Assembly: GCA_904420185.1 (NCBI GenBank)
Contig: CAJFUJ010000026.1
Coordinates: 40,318-104,317 of the forward strand
Direction of reading: 5' to 3'
Length of the DNA: 64,000 nucleotides
DNA from: an uncultured Butyricicoccus sp.
GTDB taxonomy: Bacteria > Bacillota > Clostridia > Oscillospirales > Butyricicoccaceae
Shown in pieces: positions 27,877-37,552 of the stretch (position 1 is the first letter of the stretch; every line of letters begins with the position of its first letter). The position numbers were made by a program, and so were the translations under genes. The notes under the pieces were generated by a model. It saw only the letters and a program-made list of their open reading frames with translations, did not search any database and was not told the origin of the DNA.

Positions 27877-29757
27877 GTGCGTGAACGGTTTGACGAACTG
27901 AAAGAAAAGGTGCGGGCACTGCCATATGAGCCCGGAGTCTACATTATGAAAAACCGCGCGGGTGGCGTCATCTATGTCGGCAAGGCCAAAGCACTCAAAA
28001 ACCGCGTGTCCCAATATTTCCAAAGTGACGCACGGCACAGCCCTAAAACCCGCAAAATGATCGCCCAGATTTGGGATTTTGACATCATCGTGACCGAATC
28101 GGAATTTGAAGCGTTGGTGCTAGAAAATTCGATGATCAAAAAATATAAACCCAAGTACAATATCTTGTTAAAAGATGACAAGGGCTATCCCTACATCAAG
28201 GTCACAACCTCCAAGCCCTATCCGGCCTTTTCTATCGTGTCCAAGCCGCAGGCCGACGCAGACCGGTACTTTGGCCCTTATCCCAGCCGGCGGGCTGCCG
28301 GGCGAGCCATCGACACCATCTGCGAAACCCTAAAGCTCAAGACCTGCCGCCGGGTTTTTCCGCGCGATATCGGGAAGGAGCGGCCCTGCTTAAACCAGCA
28401 TTTGGGCCGGTGTATCGCCCCGTGCACAGGGAATGTGCCGCCTGAAGAATATGCCGCGCTGGTCAGTGAGGCCATCGCGCTGCTGGAGGGCGATTATAAG
28501 CGCCTAACGCGTACGTTGGAAGCGCGGATGCTGGAGGCGTCCGAGCAGATGCAGTTTGAACGCGCCGCCCTGCTGCGCGACCGGATGCGCGCGGTGGAAG
28601 CCCTGGGCGAAAAGCAAAAGGTGGTTGCCGGCTCGTTCGCTGACCTAGATGCACTGGCTTTTGTGCAGGGCCAGACCAAGGGATGTGTGGTGGTGCTGCA
28701 CTATTTAGGTGGTGCGTTGCAGGACAAGGAGTATACGCTGATCGACGGCGCAGCTAGAGAGGATGTGGGTGAGGTGCTAGGCGCCTTCCTCAAGCAGTAT
28801 TATTCGCTGCGCAAAGTGGTCCCCAAGGTGGTGCTGCTCAGCGACAGCATCGAGGATATGCCGGCTGTGGCCGAGTTTTTGTCAGCAATTGCCGGATGTA
28901 AGGTCGAACTGGCGGTACCGCAGCGCGGCAAGCGGCACGATTTGACCCGGCTGGCAGCCAAAAATGCGTCTGAAGAGATCGCCCGCATGGAAACCGGACA
29001 GGAACGGCGGCTCAAATCGCTGGAGCTGCTGCAAGGTATGATCGGGCTGGACCGGCCGCCCGAGATCCTGGAAAGCTACGATATCTCCAACTTTGCGGGC
29101 GCGGATACTGTGGGCTCGATGGTGGTGTTTGAGAATGCGCAGCCCAAACGGAGCCGGTACCGCCGGTTCCAGATTGCATGTGCGGCCGATGGGCAAAACG
29201 ACTACGCTGCCATGGCCGAAATGCTTACAAGGCGGTTGCAGCGCTGGAAGGACGGCGACGAGAAATTTTGTCCGCTGCCCGATGTGTTCCTCATTGACGG
29301 TGGCTTGGGGCATGTGCGCACCGCCCAAGGTGTGCTGGACGCCTTTGGTGTGACCACCCCCTGTTTTGGGATGGTCAAAGACGATCACCACCGCACACGC
29401 GGCTTGGTCGCGCCCGATGGGCGGGAGTTCGGCATTTCGACCATGCCGGCCGTATTTGCACTCATCGGACGCATCCAGGAGGAAACCCATCGCTTTGCCA
29501 TTACCTACAACCGGTCGCTGGGTGCCAAACGGATGCGTGGCTCGACGCTCGATAAAATTCCCGGTGTGGGCGACAAGCGCCGCGGTGAGCTGCTGCGGCA
29601 TTTTAAAACCATAGACGCCATCAAACATGCTTCGGTTGAAGAGCTGCGGCGGGTGACGCCGCTGAACACCGCGTACGCCATCTATGACTTCTTCCACGGC
29701 AAAGAGGACGGGCAAGAATCAAGCGCGGCCCGGGAAAGGAAAATAAGATGCGAGTAA
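27877..29757 (+). CDS. uvrC: excinuclease ABC subunit C
   Basis: LPYEPGVYIMKNRAGGVIYVGKAKALKNRVSQYF GIY-YIG domain; DGGLGHVRTAQGVLDAFG; KIPGVGDKRRGELLRHF. GTG 27877 with AAGGAGG upstream. Confidence 0.95.
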   Translation: MRERFDELKEKVRALPYEPGVYIMKNRAGGVIYVGKAKALKNRVSQYFQSDARHSPKTRKMIAQIWDFDIIVTESEFEALVLENSMIKKYKPKYNILLKDDKGYPYIKVTTSKPYPAFSIVSKPQADADRYFGPYPSRRAAGRAIDTICETLKLKTCRRVFPRDIGKERPCLNQHLGRCIAPCTGNVPPEEYAALVSEAIALLEGDYKRLTRTLEARMLEASEQMQFERAALLRDRMRAVEALGEKQKVVAGSFADLDALAFVQGQTKGCVVVLHYLGGALQDKEYTLIDGAAREDVGEVLGAFLKQYYSLRKVVPKVVLLSDSIEDMPAVAEFLSAIAGCKVELAVPQRGKRHDLTRLAAKNASEEIARMETGQERRLKSLELLQGMIGLDRPPEILESYDISNFAGADTVGSMVVFENAQPKRSRYRRFQIACAADGQNDYAAMAEMLTRRLQRWKDGDEKFCPLPDVFLIDGGLGHVRTAQGVLDAFGVTTPCFGMVKDDHHRTRGLVAPDGREFGISTMPAVFALIGRIQEETHRFAITYNRSLGAKRMRGSTLDKIPGVGDKRRGELLRHFKTIDAIKHASVEELRRVTPLNTAYAIYDFFHGKEDGQESSAARERKIRCE

Positions 29758-30350
29758 TTTCTGGGACGGCGCGAGGATGCAAATTGCAGCCTGTGCCTGG
29801 TATGACCACCCGCCCGACCACTGACCGGGTGAAAGAGTCGGTATTTAATATTTTACAAGGCGTAGTGCGGGACGCACAGGTGCTTGACCTGTTTGCAGGA
29901 ACCGGACAGTTGGGGATCGAAGCCCTCAGCCGCGGCGCTGCACACTGCGATTTTGTGGACCAAGACCGGAAAGCATTGGCTGTGATCCGAAAAAACATTC
30001 AGCTAGCGCGCGTAGAGGATCGGGCACAGGTTCACGCGGGACCAGCAGAGCGGTTTTTGGCGCGCTGCGCCAAGCAATGCTATGATATCATCCTACTCGA
30101 CCCCCCCTATGGCGGAAAAATCCTGAATGACACGCTTTTTGTCTTAAATCGGTTTGACATTTTGTCCCCCTCTGGTATAATATTATGCGAAAGCGCGCTT
30201 GCAGACGAAATTTGCGCGCCGTTTGCCCAGGGCCGGGTTTACCGGTATGGGGCAATTAAAATCACAGCGCTGCACCGGTCAACCGGCGGCACGCCAGAGA
30301 ACAAGAAAGAGAATGCGTATGAAAATAGCCATTTATCCGGGAAGCTTTGA
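29748..30350 (+). CDS. rsmD: 16S rRNA (guanine(966)-N(2))-methyltransferase
   Basis: MRVISGTARGCKLQPVPGMTTRPTTDRVKESVFNIL ... DLFAGTGQLGIEALSRGA ... IILLDPPYGG. Confidence 0.94.
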   Translation: MRVISGTARGCKLQPVPGMTTRPTTDRVKESVFNILQGVVRDAQVLDLFAGTGQLGIEALSRGAAHCDFVDQDRKALAVIRKNIQLARVEDRAQVHAGPAERFLARCAKQCYDIILLDPPYGGKILNDTLFVLNRFDILSPSGIILCESALADEICAPFAQGRVYRYGAIKITALHRSTGGTPENKKENAYENSHLSGKL

Positions 30351-30804
30351 CCCGGTGACGTTGGGCCATCTGGATATCATTGAACGTGCATCCGCCTTGT
30401 TTGATAAACTCATTGTGGTGGTGATGCACAATGTGGCAAAGTCACCGATGTTCACCGTGGAAGAGCGGATGGAATTTTTGCGCCGTACAACCAGCCGTCT
30501 CTCCAATGTGGAGATCGATGCCTTTGGCGGCCTATTGGCCGGTTATGCAGCCCAGCGTGGCGCGTGCACAATTGTCAAAGGCCTGCGCGCAATGAGCGAC
30601 TTTGAATATGAGTTTCAAATGGCGTTGACCAATCGAAAGTTAAACCCCAATGTGGACACGATATTTTTGATGACAAGCGCAGAGTATATGTACCTATCCT
30701 CGTCAATGGTGAAGGACATTGCGCTGCATGGCGGAAAGGTGGCGGATTTTGTCCCGCCAGAGATTGAGGAAGAAATTTTTCACAGAATGCGAAAGGATGG
30801 TTAA
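30319..30804 (+). CDS. coaD: phosphopantetheine adenylyltransferase
   Basis: MKIAIYPGSFDPVTLGHLDIIERA ... KGLRAMSDFEYEFQMALTNRKL. Confidence 0.96.
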   Translation: MKIAIYPGSFDPVTLGHLDIIERASALFDKLIVVVMHNVAKSPMFTVEERMEFLRRTTSRLSNVEIDAFGGLLAGYAAQRGACTIVKGLRAMSDFEYEFQMALTNRKLNPNVDTIFLMTSAEYMYLSSSMVKDIALHGGKVADFVPPEIEEEIFHRMRKDG

Positions 30805-31271
30805 TGAATATGGCAAGCGTAGAAGAACTGGTCAACAACTTATATGAAATGGTACAGGATGCCGGGGCAGTTCCGTTTACTGACAAATGTATGCTAGAAC
30901 GCGACCATGTGCTCGATATGTTGGATGAACTGCGTGTTTCGCTGCCCGCAGACCTGAAGATGGCGCAGGATATTGTGGAAAAACGCAACGAACTGATCGC
31001 TGCCGGCAAACGGGAAGCCGACGCCATGAAGCAGCAGGCCGAAGAAGCCGCCCATACGATGGTCAGCGAGACAGAGGTTGTCAAAGCTGCGCGCGCCAAG
31101 GCAAAAGAAATCCTCAATAATGCTGAAATCCAGGCGCGCGAATTGCGCAAAGTGGCCAACGATTACTGCGATGACATTCTCAAGCGTACCGAAGAATCGG
31201 TTTCTTTGGGGCTGGGAGAAGTGAAAAAAGCGCGGCAGCGGTTTCGTGAAATTGCTAGCAAAAACCAGTAA
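30804..31271 (+). CDS. coiled-coil hypothetical protein
   Basis: Starts 1 bp before the coaD end; charged Ala/Glu/Lys-rich coiled coil resembling ATP-synthase b/E-type subunits; no clear family call by eye. Confidence 0.65.
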   Translation: MNMASVEELVNNLYEMVQDAGAVPFTDKCMLERDHVLDMLDELRVSLPADLKMAQDIVEKRNELIAAGKREADAMKQQAEEAAHTMVSETEVVKAARAKAKEILNNAEIQARELRKVANDYCDDILKRTEESVSLGLGEVKKARQRFREIASKNQ

Positions 31272-31462
31272 TTATAAATTTTATAATGCATAAAAAATAC
31301 GCAAAATTTGCGAAAGAGGCGAAACGGGGGGTGTTTAACGCATTCTCCGTTTCTTACTTTGCAAAAGTAGAACTAACGTTCGAAACTGAAAAAATAAATG
31401 CAATTTTCAGCGAAAGTGACAAGAAAATGGGCTGTATGATTTAAAAAAGTTATAAGCTAGGG

Positions 31463-31491
31463 TTGCAAAACGGAAACAAAAAGGGTATAAT
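31463..31491 (+). promoter_or_regulatory. sigma-70 promoter upstream of mraZ
   Basis: TTGCAA (31463-31468), 17-bp spacer, TATAAT (31486-31491). Confidence 0.7.
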
Positions 31492-31501
31492 GATTCCAGG
31501 G

Positions 31502-31531
31502 TGGAGCAAAGTGGGGCGAAGTGCGGCTTGC
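31502..31531 (+). promoter_or_regulatory. candidate MraZ-binding direct repeats
   Basis: Three consecutive 10-bp units GTGGAGCAAA GTGGGGCGAA GTGCGGCTTG between the -10 box and mraZ. Confidence 0.6.
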
Positions 31532-31550
31532 TCTCTGGTGAGAAAGCGGG

Positions 31551-31976
31551 GTGGCAGAGATGAAAGGCGAATTCCGGCATTCGATCGACGCTAAGGGCCG
31601 CTTGTTCATCCCGGCCAAGCTGCGAGACGAACTTGGCGAATGCTTTACCGTGACGCGCGGATTGGATCAATGCCTGGCCATTTATCCGCAGGCGGCGTGG
31701 AACGCGCTAGAAACGCGCATCCAAGCACTGCCTATGAGCAAAGCGCGCGATTTACAACGTTTTTTCTTTTCGAACGCCTTTGATGCCGAGTTGGACAGCC
31801 AAGGGCGTATCCTGCTCCCGCTGGGGCTGCGGCAATATGCCGGGCTGCAAAAGGAAGCGGTCATTATTGGCGCCGGCGGCCGGGCGGAGATCTGGGATGC
31901 TGCGCGCTGGGCCATCTATAACGAGGCGATCACCGAAGAGCGCGTGATCGCGGCAATGGAGGAATTGGGATTCTAA
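31551..31976 (+). CDS. mraZ: division/cell wall cluster transcriptional repressor MraZ
   Basis: MKGEFRHSIDAKGRLFIPAKLRDELGECFTVTRGLDQCLAIYP is typical MraZ. Confidence 0.95.
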   Translation: MAEMKGEFRHSIDAKGRLFIPAKLRDELGECFTVTRGLDQCLAIYPQAAWNALETRIQALPMSKARDLQRFFFSNAFDAELDSQGRILLPLGLRQYAGLQKEAVIIGAGGRAEIWDAARWAIYNEAITEERVIAAMEELGF

Positions 31977-32004
31977 CCCCCTTCATTGCAAGCTGAGAAA
32001 GTGC

Positions 32005-32991
32005 ATGCTTATGAACCAAACCGAATTTCATCATATATCCATTCTGCTGGATGCGTGCCTGGAGGCACTGCAAATCCGGCCGGATGGAACCTATCTGGAT
32101 GCCACCCTGGGCGGGGCCGGACATTCTCTGGCCATCGCCGAACGGCTGGGGCCAGGCGGCCGGCTGATTTGCATCGACCGGGACGACGAGGCGCTGGCCA
32201 ACGCCGAAAAACGGCTGATTGCGGTGCGTGACCGGGTAACGCTGGTCAAAAGCGATTTCCGTGCGCTGGACGCCGTCCTGGAAGGCCAGGGCGTGGATGG
32301 GGTGGACGGCATCCTATTTGATTTAGGCGTGTCTTCGCCCCAGCTGGATACGGCTGGACGCGGGTTTTCCTATATGCAGGACGCGCCGCTGGATATGCGG
32401 ATGGACCGCCAGCAAACATTGACAGCCTATGAGATTGTAAATCAGTGGAGCCAAGAGGAGCTCCGCCGGATTTTATATGCTTATGGAGAAGAACGCTACG
32501 CACCTGCTATTGCGGCGGCGATTGTACGTGCGCGTGCGCAAAAGCCGGTTGAAACAACCGGTGAGCTGGTGCAGATCATCCGGAATGCAATGCCGCCAGC
32601 GGCCAAGCGCGAAAAGCAACATCCAGCCAAGCGTACCTTCCAGGCCATCCGCATTGCGGTCAATGATGAGCTTGGTGCAGTAGAAGAAGCGATGGGAAAG
32701 GCCATTGATGCGCTGCGCCCGGGTGGGCGGCTGGCAGTGATCACCTTCCACTCGCTGGAGGACCGCATTGTCAAAGAAGCGTTCCGGCAGGCGGCACAGG
32801 GGTGTATCTGCCCTCCGGATTTCCCGGTGTGCGTATGTGGCCGAAAGCCCAAGGTCAAGCGTATCGGTAGAAAACCAGTTGTGCCAGAAGCAGCGGAAGT
32901 GCGGGAAAACGCGCGCGCGCGTTCGGCAAAACTTCGAGTCTGTGAAAAGTTGGGATACGACGGAAAGGAGAGAAGCGGACATGGCGAATAA
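32005..32991 (+). CDS. rsmH: 16S rRNA (cytosine(1402)-N(4))-methyltransferase
   Basis: LDATLGGAGHSLAIAERL, DGILFDLGVSSPQLD, RTFQAIRIAVNDELG. Confidence 0.96.
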   Translation: MLMNQTEFHHISILLDACLEALQIRPDGTYLDATLGGAGHSLAIAERLGPGGRLICIDRDDEALANAEKRLIAVRDRVTLVKSDFRALDAVLEGQGVDGVDGILFDLGVSSPQLDTAGRGFSYMQDAPLDMRMDRQQTLTAYEIVNQWSQEELRRILYAYGEERYAPAIAAAIVRARAQKPVETTGELVQIIRNAMPPAAKREKQHPAKRTFQAIRIAVNDELGAVEEAMGKAIDALRPGGRLAVITFHSLEDRIVKEAFRQAAQGCICPPDFPVCVCGRKPKVKRIGRKPVVPEAAEVRENARARSAKLRVCEKLGYDGKERSGHGE

Positions 32992-33451
32992 AAAAAGTGT
33001 CATGGAGCAGGATGAGCAGTTGCCCAATATGCAGCTCCCCAAGGGCTCTGTGTCGCGTATCCATAAAAAGAAAACCGGTCTGCGCAGGGTTGTGACCTTT
33101 CCGCGTGCGTTGTTTGTAGTCGCTGTATCCTGCCTGTGCATGGCTCTTCTCTATAATAATATGTATTTGACCAGTTTAACCAAGCAAATTGGCGAAAAAG
33201 AAGCCGAGTTGGAGGATATACAAAGCGAGTATGTTTCACTCAAGGCGCGTCAGGAGCAGACACTTAGCATTAGCTATGTGGAGCAATATGCGCAAGAGAC
33301 CCTGGGAATGGTCAAAATGGACCCTTCACAGGTGGAATATATCGAAATGACCAACCCGGAAGTGACCGAGGTTTCCGGTTCGGCCACGTTGGGGGACGCG
33401 GTCGCAAATTTGATGCGCAGCTTTACGGCTGTGCTGGAATATCTGCGATAA
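32981..33451 (+). CDS. ftsL: FtsL-like septum formation protein
   Basis: Short bitopic protein with one TM and a coiled coil, between rsmH and the PBP gene. Confidence 0.72.
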   Translation: MANKKSVMEQDEQLPNMQLPKGSVSRIHKKKTGLRRVVTFPRALFVVAVSCLCMALLYNNMYLTSLTKQIGEKEAELEDIQSEYVSLKARQEQTLSISYVEQYAQETLGMVKMDPSQVEYIEMTNPEVTEVSGSATLGDAVANLMRSFTAVLEYLR

Positions 33452-33570
33452 ACCGTGGAATAAGATGGTGTTACGGGAGTGAGAGGTGATAAACGCTTCT
33501 AACTCCCTTTCTTTGCTTTTGAACTTGCCCGCCTTGCTGTGCGCGCACAGGCGGGAATGGAGGAACAACG

Positions 33571-36018
33571 ATGCGAATTCCCAAATTTAAACGCCGCCCG
33601 ACGCCTCGGATGCGCAGCCGCATTTCGGTGCTGATTTTGTGCCTGGCCTGCGTGGGCTTTGTCGCAGTTGCGGTGCGGCTGTTTTGGATGCAGGTGATCC
33701 GTTACGATTACTACCAAGATAAAGCGATGAACTTCCAAACGCGCGACGACGTCATTGAACCCGAACGCGGTACGATTTACGACCGCAATATGAAGGTGCT
33801 GGCCGAGTCGGCGGCGACCGAGTCGGTGATGTTCAACCCAAAAGGGCTGGTGTCCTGGGTGGAAGAGAAAAACAAATCGGCGCAGTCGGATGACCAGGAA
33901 GGCGGCGGCGTGCAACTATCCTTGGAACAGGTGCAGCAGCAGATTGCCCAAATTTTAAGCAACAACCTGGATGTATCCTACGAAACTGCTTTGCAGCGGA
34001 TTCAGCAAACCGACCGGCAGTCGGTCAGGATTCAGAGCCAGGTGGAAAAAGAGATTGTCAACAAGATCTATCAGGAGATGAAGGACGCCAATATCTCCAC
34101 GGGTTCGAGCGTTTCGGTTTACACAACCCCGGATACCAAACGATACTATCCATACAGCTCCTTCGCCTCCCAGGTGATCGGGTTTTTGAACGCCAGCGGT
34201 GCAGTGGGCGGCATGGAACTGGAGTATGACGAGGTGCTGTCCGGCATGGCCGGCCGCATTGTGCGCGCACAGAACGCGCGCAACTCGGATATGCCCTATG
34301 AATATGAACAGTACATCCCAGCCGAGAACGGCGCGTCGCTGGTTACGACCATTGACGAGACGGTGCAACATTACTTGGAAAAACACCTGGAAACGGCCTT
34401 GACCGACAATCCTTCGGCGCGCGACGGCGTCTCCGGCATTGTGATGGATGTCAAAACCGGAGAAATCTTAGCTATGGCAAATATGCCGGATTTTGACCTG
34501 AATGCATATAGCACCATCACAAAGGACAGCCTGTACTATAACGAACTGGTCACCGAAATCCAGGCCTACTTTACCGAAAATGGCCTGACCGGCACAGTGA
34601 CCGATGAATACCTGTGCGAGGGATTGTGGTCAGGTCTTCCCAGCACGCTGAGCGATGACCAAAAGACCGAAATCGACGCCTTGCGCACCGACAAGTTGCA
34701 GGGGATGTGGCGTAACCACATCGTATCCGACACCTATGAGCCAGGCTCGACCTTCAAGCTCATGACTGTCGCGACCGCGCTGGAGTCGGGTGCCATCACC
34801 ACCGAGGATACCTTCTTCTGCGGTGGCGTGATGCATTTCGATGATTGGGATATCCATTGCCATAATACCAGCGGCCACGGCCAGCAGACCCTGACCGAAG
34901 CACTGATGAATTCGTGCAATGTGGCTATGATGCAGATCGCGGCCCGCACAGGTGCAAGCGATTTCTATGCGTATTTTGAGGCATTTGGCCTGACCAAACA
35001 GACCGGCGTTGACCTGCCCGGTGAGGCCAACAATGAATCCTTGGTCTACACCGAAGAACAGCTGACCGTTACACCGACCAACCTGGCTGTTTCCTCGTTC
35101 GGCCAGCGCTTTCAGGTCACCCCTTTGCAGATGATTTCCATGGTCTGCGCCATTGTGGATGATGGGAACCTCAAGACCCCGCACATTGTCCGCCAAATCC
35201 TCAACGATGACGGCTCGGTGCGTGAAACCATCAGCCCCGAGATCAAACGCCAGGTGGTTTCGGCCGAAACATCGGCCTTCATGCGCCAGGCTATGGAGCA
35301 GGTGGTCGCCGAAGGCACAGGTAAAAACGGCTATGTAGCCGGTTATCGGGTAGGCGGTAAAACTGCGACCTCAGAAATTCAAAAAGAGGCAGAGGATCTT
35401 GAGCCGCGATACACAGCTTCGTTCATCGGCGTGGCACCGATGGATGATCCGCAGGTTGCGGTTCTGGTAGCAATTCAAGACCTGCCCGAAAGCGCACCAC
35501 ACGGCGGCGGTGCCATCGCAGCACCAGTTGTCGGCCGTATTTTAGCCGATATCCTGCCCTATCTGGGTGTGGAGCAGACTTATGATGATTCCGAAGAGGA
35601 CCGCCGCGAAATCGAAGTGCCTAGCCTCATCGGCCAGACCGAGGAAAATGCGGCATCGGCGCTGGAATCTGCGGGCTTTACCTACACGACCGTGGGCGAA
35701 GGCGATACCGTTACCGACCAGGTACCATCGGGCGGGGTCAACATCCCGAACGGCAGCCAGGTTATCTTGTACATGGGCGGCGAAAAGCCGACTGAAACCA
35801 TCACGGTTCCCAATGTGCTCGGCGAACATCCGACCACAGCGAAGGACCGTCTGGAGGCGCTAAACCTCTACATGCGCCGTACAGGCATCAAGACCAGTCA
35901 GACCAATAGCGGCACCGTGGCTACCCAGCAAAACCCGGCCGCAGGCACCGAGGTGCCGATCGGCACGGTCATCACGGTTTCGTTTGAAAACTCGACCGGC
36001 GTCAGCGATCACGAGTAA
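33571..36018 (+). CDS. penicillin-binding protein 2/SpoVD-type transpeptidase with two PASTA domains
   Basis: YEPGSTFKLMT (SxxK), HNTSGHGQQTLTEALMNSCNVAM (SxN region), GKTATSE (KTG-like), then two PASTA repeats IEVPSLIGQ... and ITVPNVLGE.... Confidence 0.93.
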   Translation: MRIPKFKRRPTPRMRSRISVLILCLACVGFVAVAVRLFWMQVIRYDYYQDKAMNFQTRDDVIEPERGTIYDRNMKVLAESAATESVMFNPKGLVSWVEEKNKSAQSDDQEGGGVQLSLEQVQQQIAQILSNNLDVSYETALQRIQQTDRQSVRIQSQVEKEIVNKIYQEMKDANISTGSSVSVYTTPDTKRYYPYSSFASQVIGFLNASGAVGGMELEYDEVLSGMAGRIVRAQNARNSDMPYEYEQYIPAENGASLVTTIDETVQHYLEKHLETALTDNPSARDGVSGIVMDVKTGEILAMANMPDFDLNAYSTITKDSLYYNELVTEIQAYFTENGLTGTVTDEYLCEGLWSGLPSTLSDDQKTEIDALRTDKLQGMWRNHIVSDTYEPGSTFKLMTVATALESGAITTEDTFFCGGVMHFDDWDIHCHNTSGHGQQTLTEALMNSCNVAMMQIAARTGASDFYAYFEAFGLTKQTGVDLPGEANNESLVYTEEQLTVTPTNLAVSSFGQRFQVTPLQMISMVCAIVDDGNLKTPHIVRQILNDDGSVRETISPEIKRQVVSAETSAFMRQAMEQVVAEGTGKNGYVAGYRVGGKTATSEIQKEAEDLEPRYTASFIGVAPMDDPQVAVLVAIQDLPESAPHGGGAIAAPVVGRILADILPYLGVEQTYDDSEEDRREIEVPSLIGQTEENAASALESAGFTYTTVGEGDTVTDQVPSGGVNIPNGSQVILYMGGEKPTETITVPNVLGEHPTTAKDRLEALNLYMRRTGIKTSQTNSGTVATQQNPAAGTEVPIGTVITVSFENSTGVSDHE

Positions 36019-36037
36019 GGGAGAAAAGGAGAAAGGT

Positions 36038-37480
36038 ATGAAATTATCCAAATTGCTGCAAGAGGTGGAAGTCCTCCGGAGCCAGGTGGAGGGCGATCCG
36101 GAAATCGGCGAGGTGCGCTATGATTCGCGCGCAGTGCAGCCAGGCGACCTGTTTGTCGCCATCCGCGGGTTTGCAACCGACGGCCACAAATACATCGCGT
36201 CCGCCCTGGAAAACGGGGCGGCTGCGGTGGTGTGCGAGCAGGCGGCACCCGATGTACCCGCAGTGCTGGTACCCGATTCCCGCCGCGCTTTGGCTCAGCT
36301 GGGCATCGACCGCTTTGGCCATCCGGCCGATCAGCTGACCATGGTCGGCGTGACCGGCACCAATGGGAAAACGACAACCACTTATCTAATCAAGCATATC
36401 CTAGAAAGCCAAGGGGCCAAGGTGGGCCTCATCGGCACCAACCAAAACCTCATCGGGGAGGAGATGGTCCCCACCGAGCGGACTACCCCAGAATCCTATG
36501 AGCTGCAAAGCCTGCTGCGCCGCATGGTAGATGCGGGCTGCACCCACTGTGTAATGGAGGTCTCCTCGCATTCGTTGGCGCTCGACCGGGTATATGGGAT
36601 CGAGTTCGCGGTGGGTGTGTTTACCAACTTGACCCAGGATCACTTGGACTTCCACCATACCATGGAGGAATACCGCAAGGCCAAAGCAATCTTGTTCACC
36701 ATTGCCGACCAGGGCGTGCTCAATATGGATGACCCGGCAAGCGAAAAAATGCTGTTGGATGCAACTTGCCCCATTCAGACCTTTTCGGCTAAATCGGATG
36801 CCGCTGACCTGACTGCCAAGGACATCCGCCTGCACGCCGACCATGTGGACTTTGTCGCCGCAGCCGAGGAGGGCATTGCGCGCGTTCACCTGGGCATCCC
36901 GGGGCAGTTTTCGGTGGAGAATGCGCTGGCCGCGCTGGGCGCCTGCCGGGCGCTAGGCGTGCCGCTGGATGTGGCGGCCGCTGCGCTGAAAACCGCGCAT
37001 GGCGTCAAGGGCCGGGTTGAAGTCGTGCCCACCGGCACCGATTACACCGTATTGATCGACTACGCCCACTCGCCGGACGGCGTGGAAAATGTGCTGCGCG
37101 CGGTACGCGGGTTCACCAAAGGGCGGGTCATCGCCTTGTTTGGCTGCGGCGGCGACCGCGACAAGACCAAGCGCCCCAAAATGGGGGCCATCGCGGCGCG
37201 GCTGGCCGATTTTTGCATTGTCACCAGCGACAATCCCCGCACCGAGCAGCCCGAAGCCATCATTGACGACATCGTCGCCGGCATGCAGGATAGCAAAACC
37301 CCAAAGGAGGTCATTGTTAACCGGCCGGAGGCCATCCGCTTTGCGCTGGACATGGCCAAGGCTGGCGATACCATCGTACTCATGGGCAAAGGACACGAAA
37401 CCTACCAGGAAATCAACCATGTCAAGCATCATCTTGACGAAAGAGAGATCGTCGCTGAATATTTCGCGCAGAAAGCCTGA
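36038..37480 (+). CDS. murE: UDP-N-acetylmuramoyl-tripeptide synthetase
   Basis: GVTGTNGKTTTTYLIKHIL, CVMEVSSHSLALDRV, SDNPRTEQP (DNPR motif). Confidence 0.94.
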   Translation: MKLSKLLQEVEVLRSQVEGDPEIGEVRYDSRAVQPGDLFVAIRGFATDGHKYIASALENGAAAVVCEQAAPDVPAVLVPDSRRALAQLGIDRFGHPADQLTMVGVTGTNGKTTTTYLIKHILESQGAKVGLIGTNQNLIGEEMVPTERTTPESYELQSLLRRMVDAGCTHCVMEVSSHSLALDRVYGIEFAVGVFTNLTQDHLDFHHTMEEYRKAKAILFTIADQGVLNMDDPASEKMLLDATCPIQTFSAKSDAADLTAKDIRLHADHVDFVAAAEEGIARVHLGIPGQFSVENALAALGACRALGVPLDVAAAALKTAHGVKGRVEVVPTGTDYTVLIDYAHSPDGVENVLRAVRGFTKGRVIALFGCGGDRDKTKRPKMGAIAARLADFCIVTSDNPRTEQPEAIIDDIVAGMQDSKTPKEVIVNRPEAIRFALDMAKAGDTIVLMGKGHETYQEINHVKHHLDEREIVAEYFAQKA

Positions 37481-37552
37481 TTTTTTGGGGAAAACGTGGT
37501 ATGATGGAGAAACACGCCGGAAAACGGCGGATAGATCTGCGGGGTGAAGTGT

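Noticed and set aside
28882-29715. 277-aa minus-strand ORF inside uvrC
   Set aside because: Shadow ORF opposite uvrC; no recognisable domain and no RBS.
30319-30350. Possible sequencing frameshift at the rsmD/coaD junction (32-bp overlap)
   Set aside because: Both proteins are full length with intact motifs, and the rsmD tail simply reads through the coaD start; a natural overlap is the simpler explanation.
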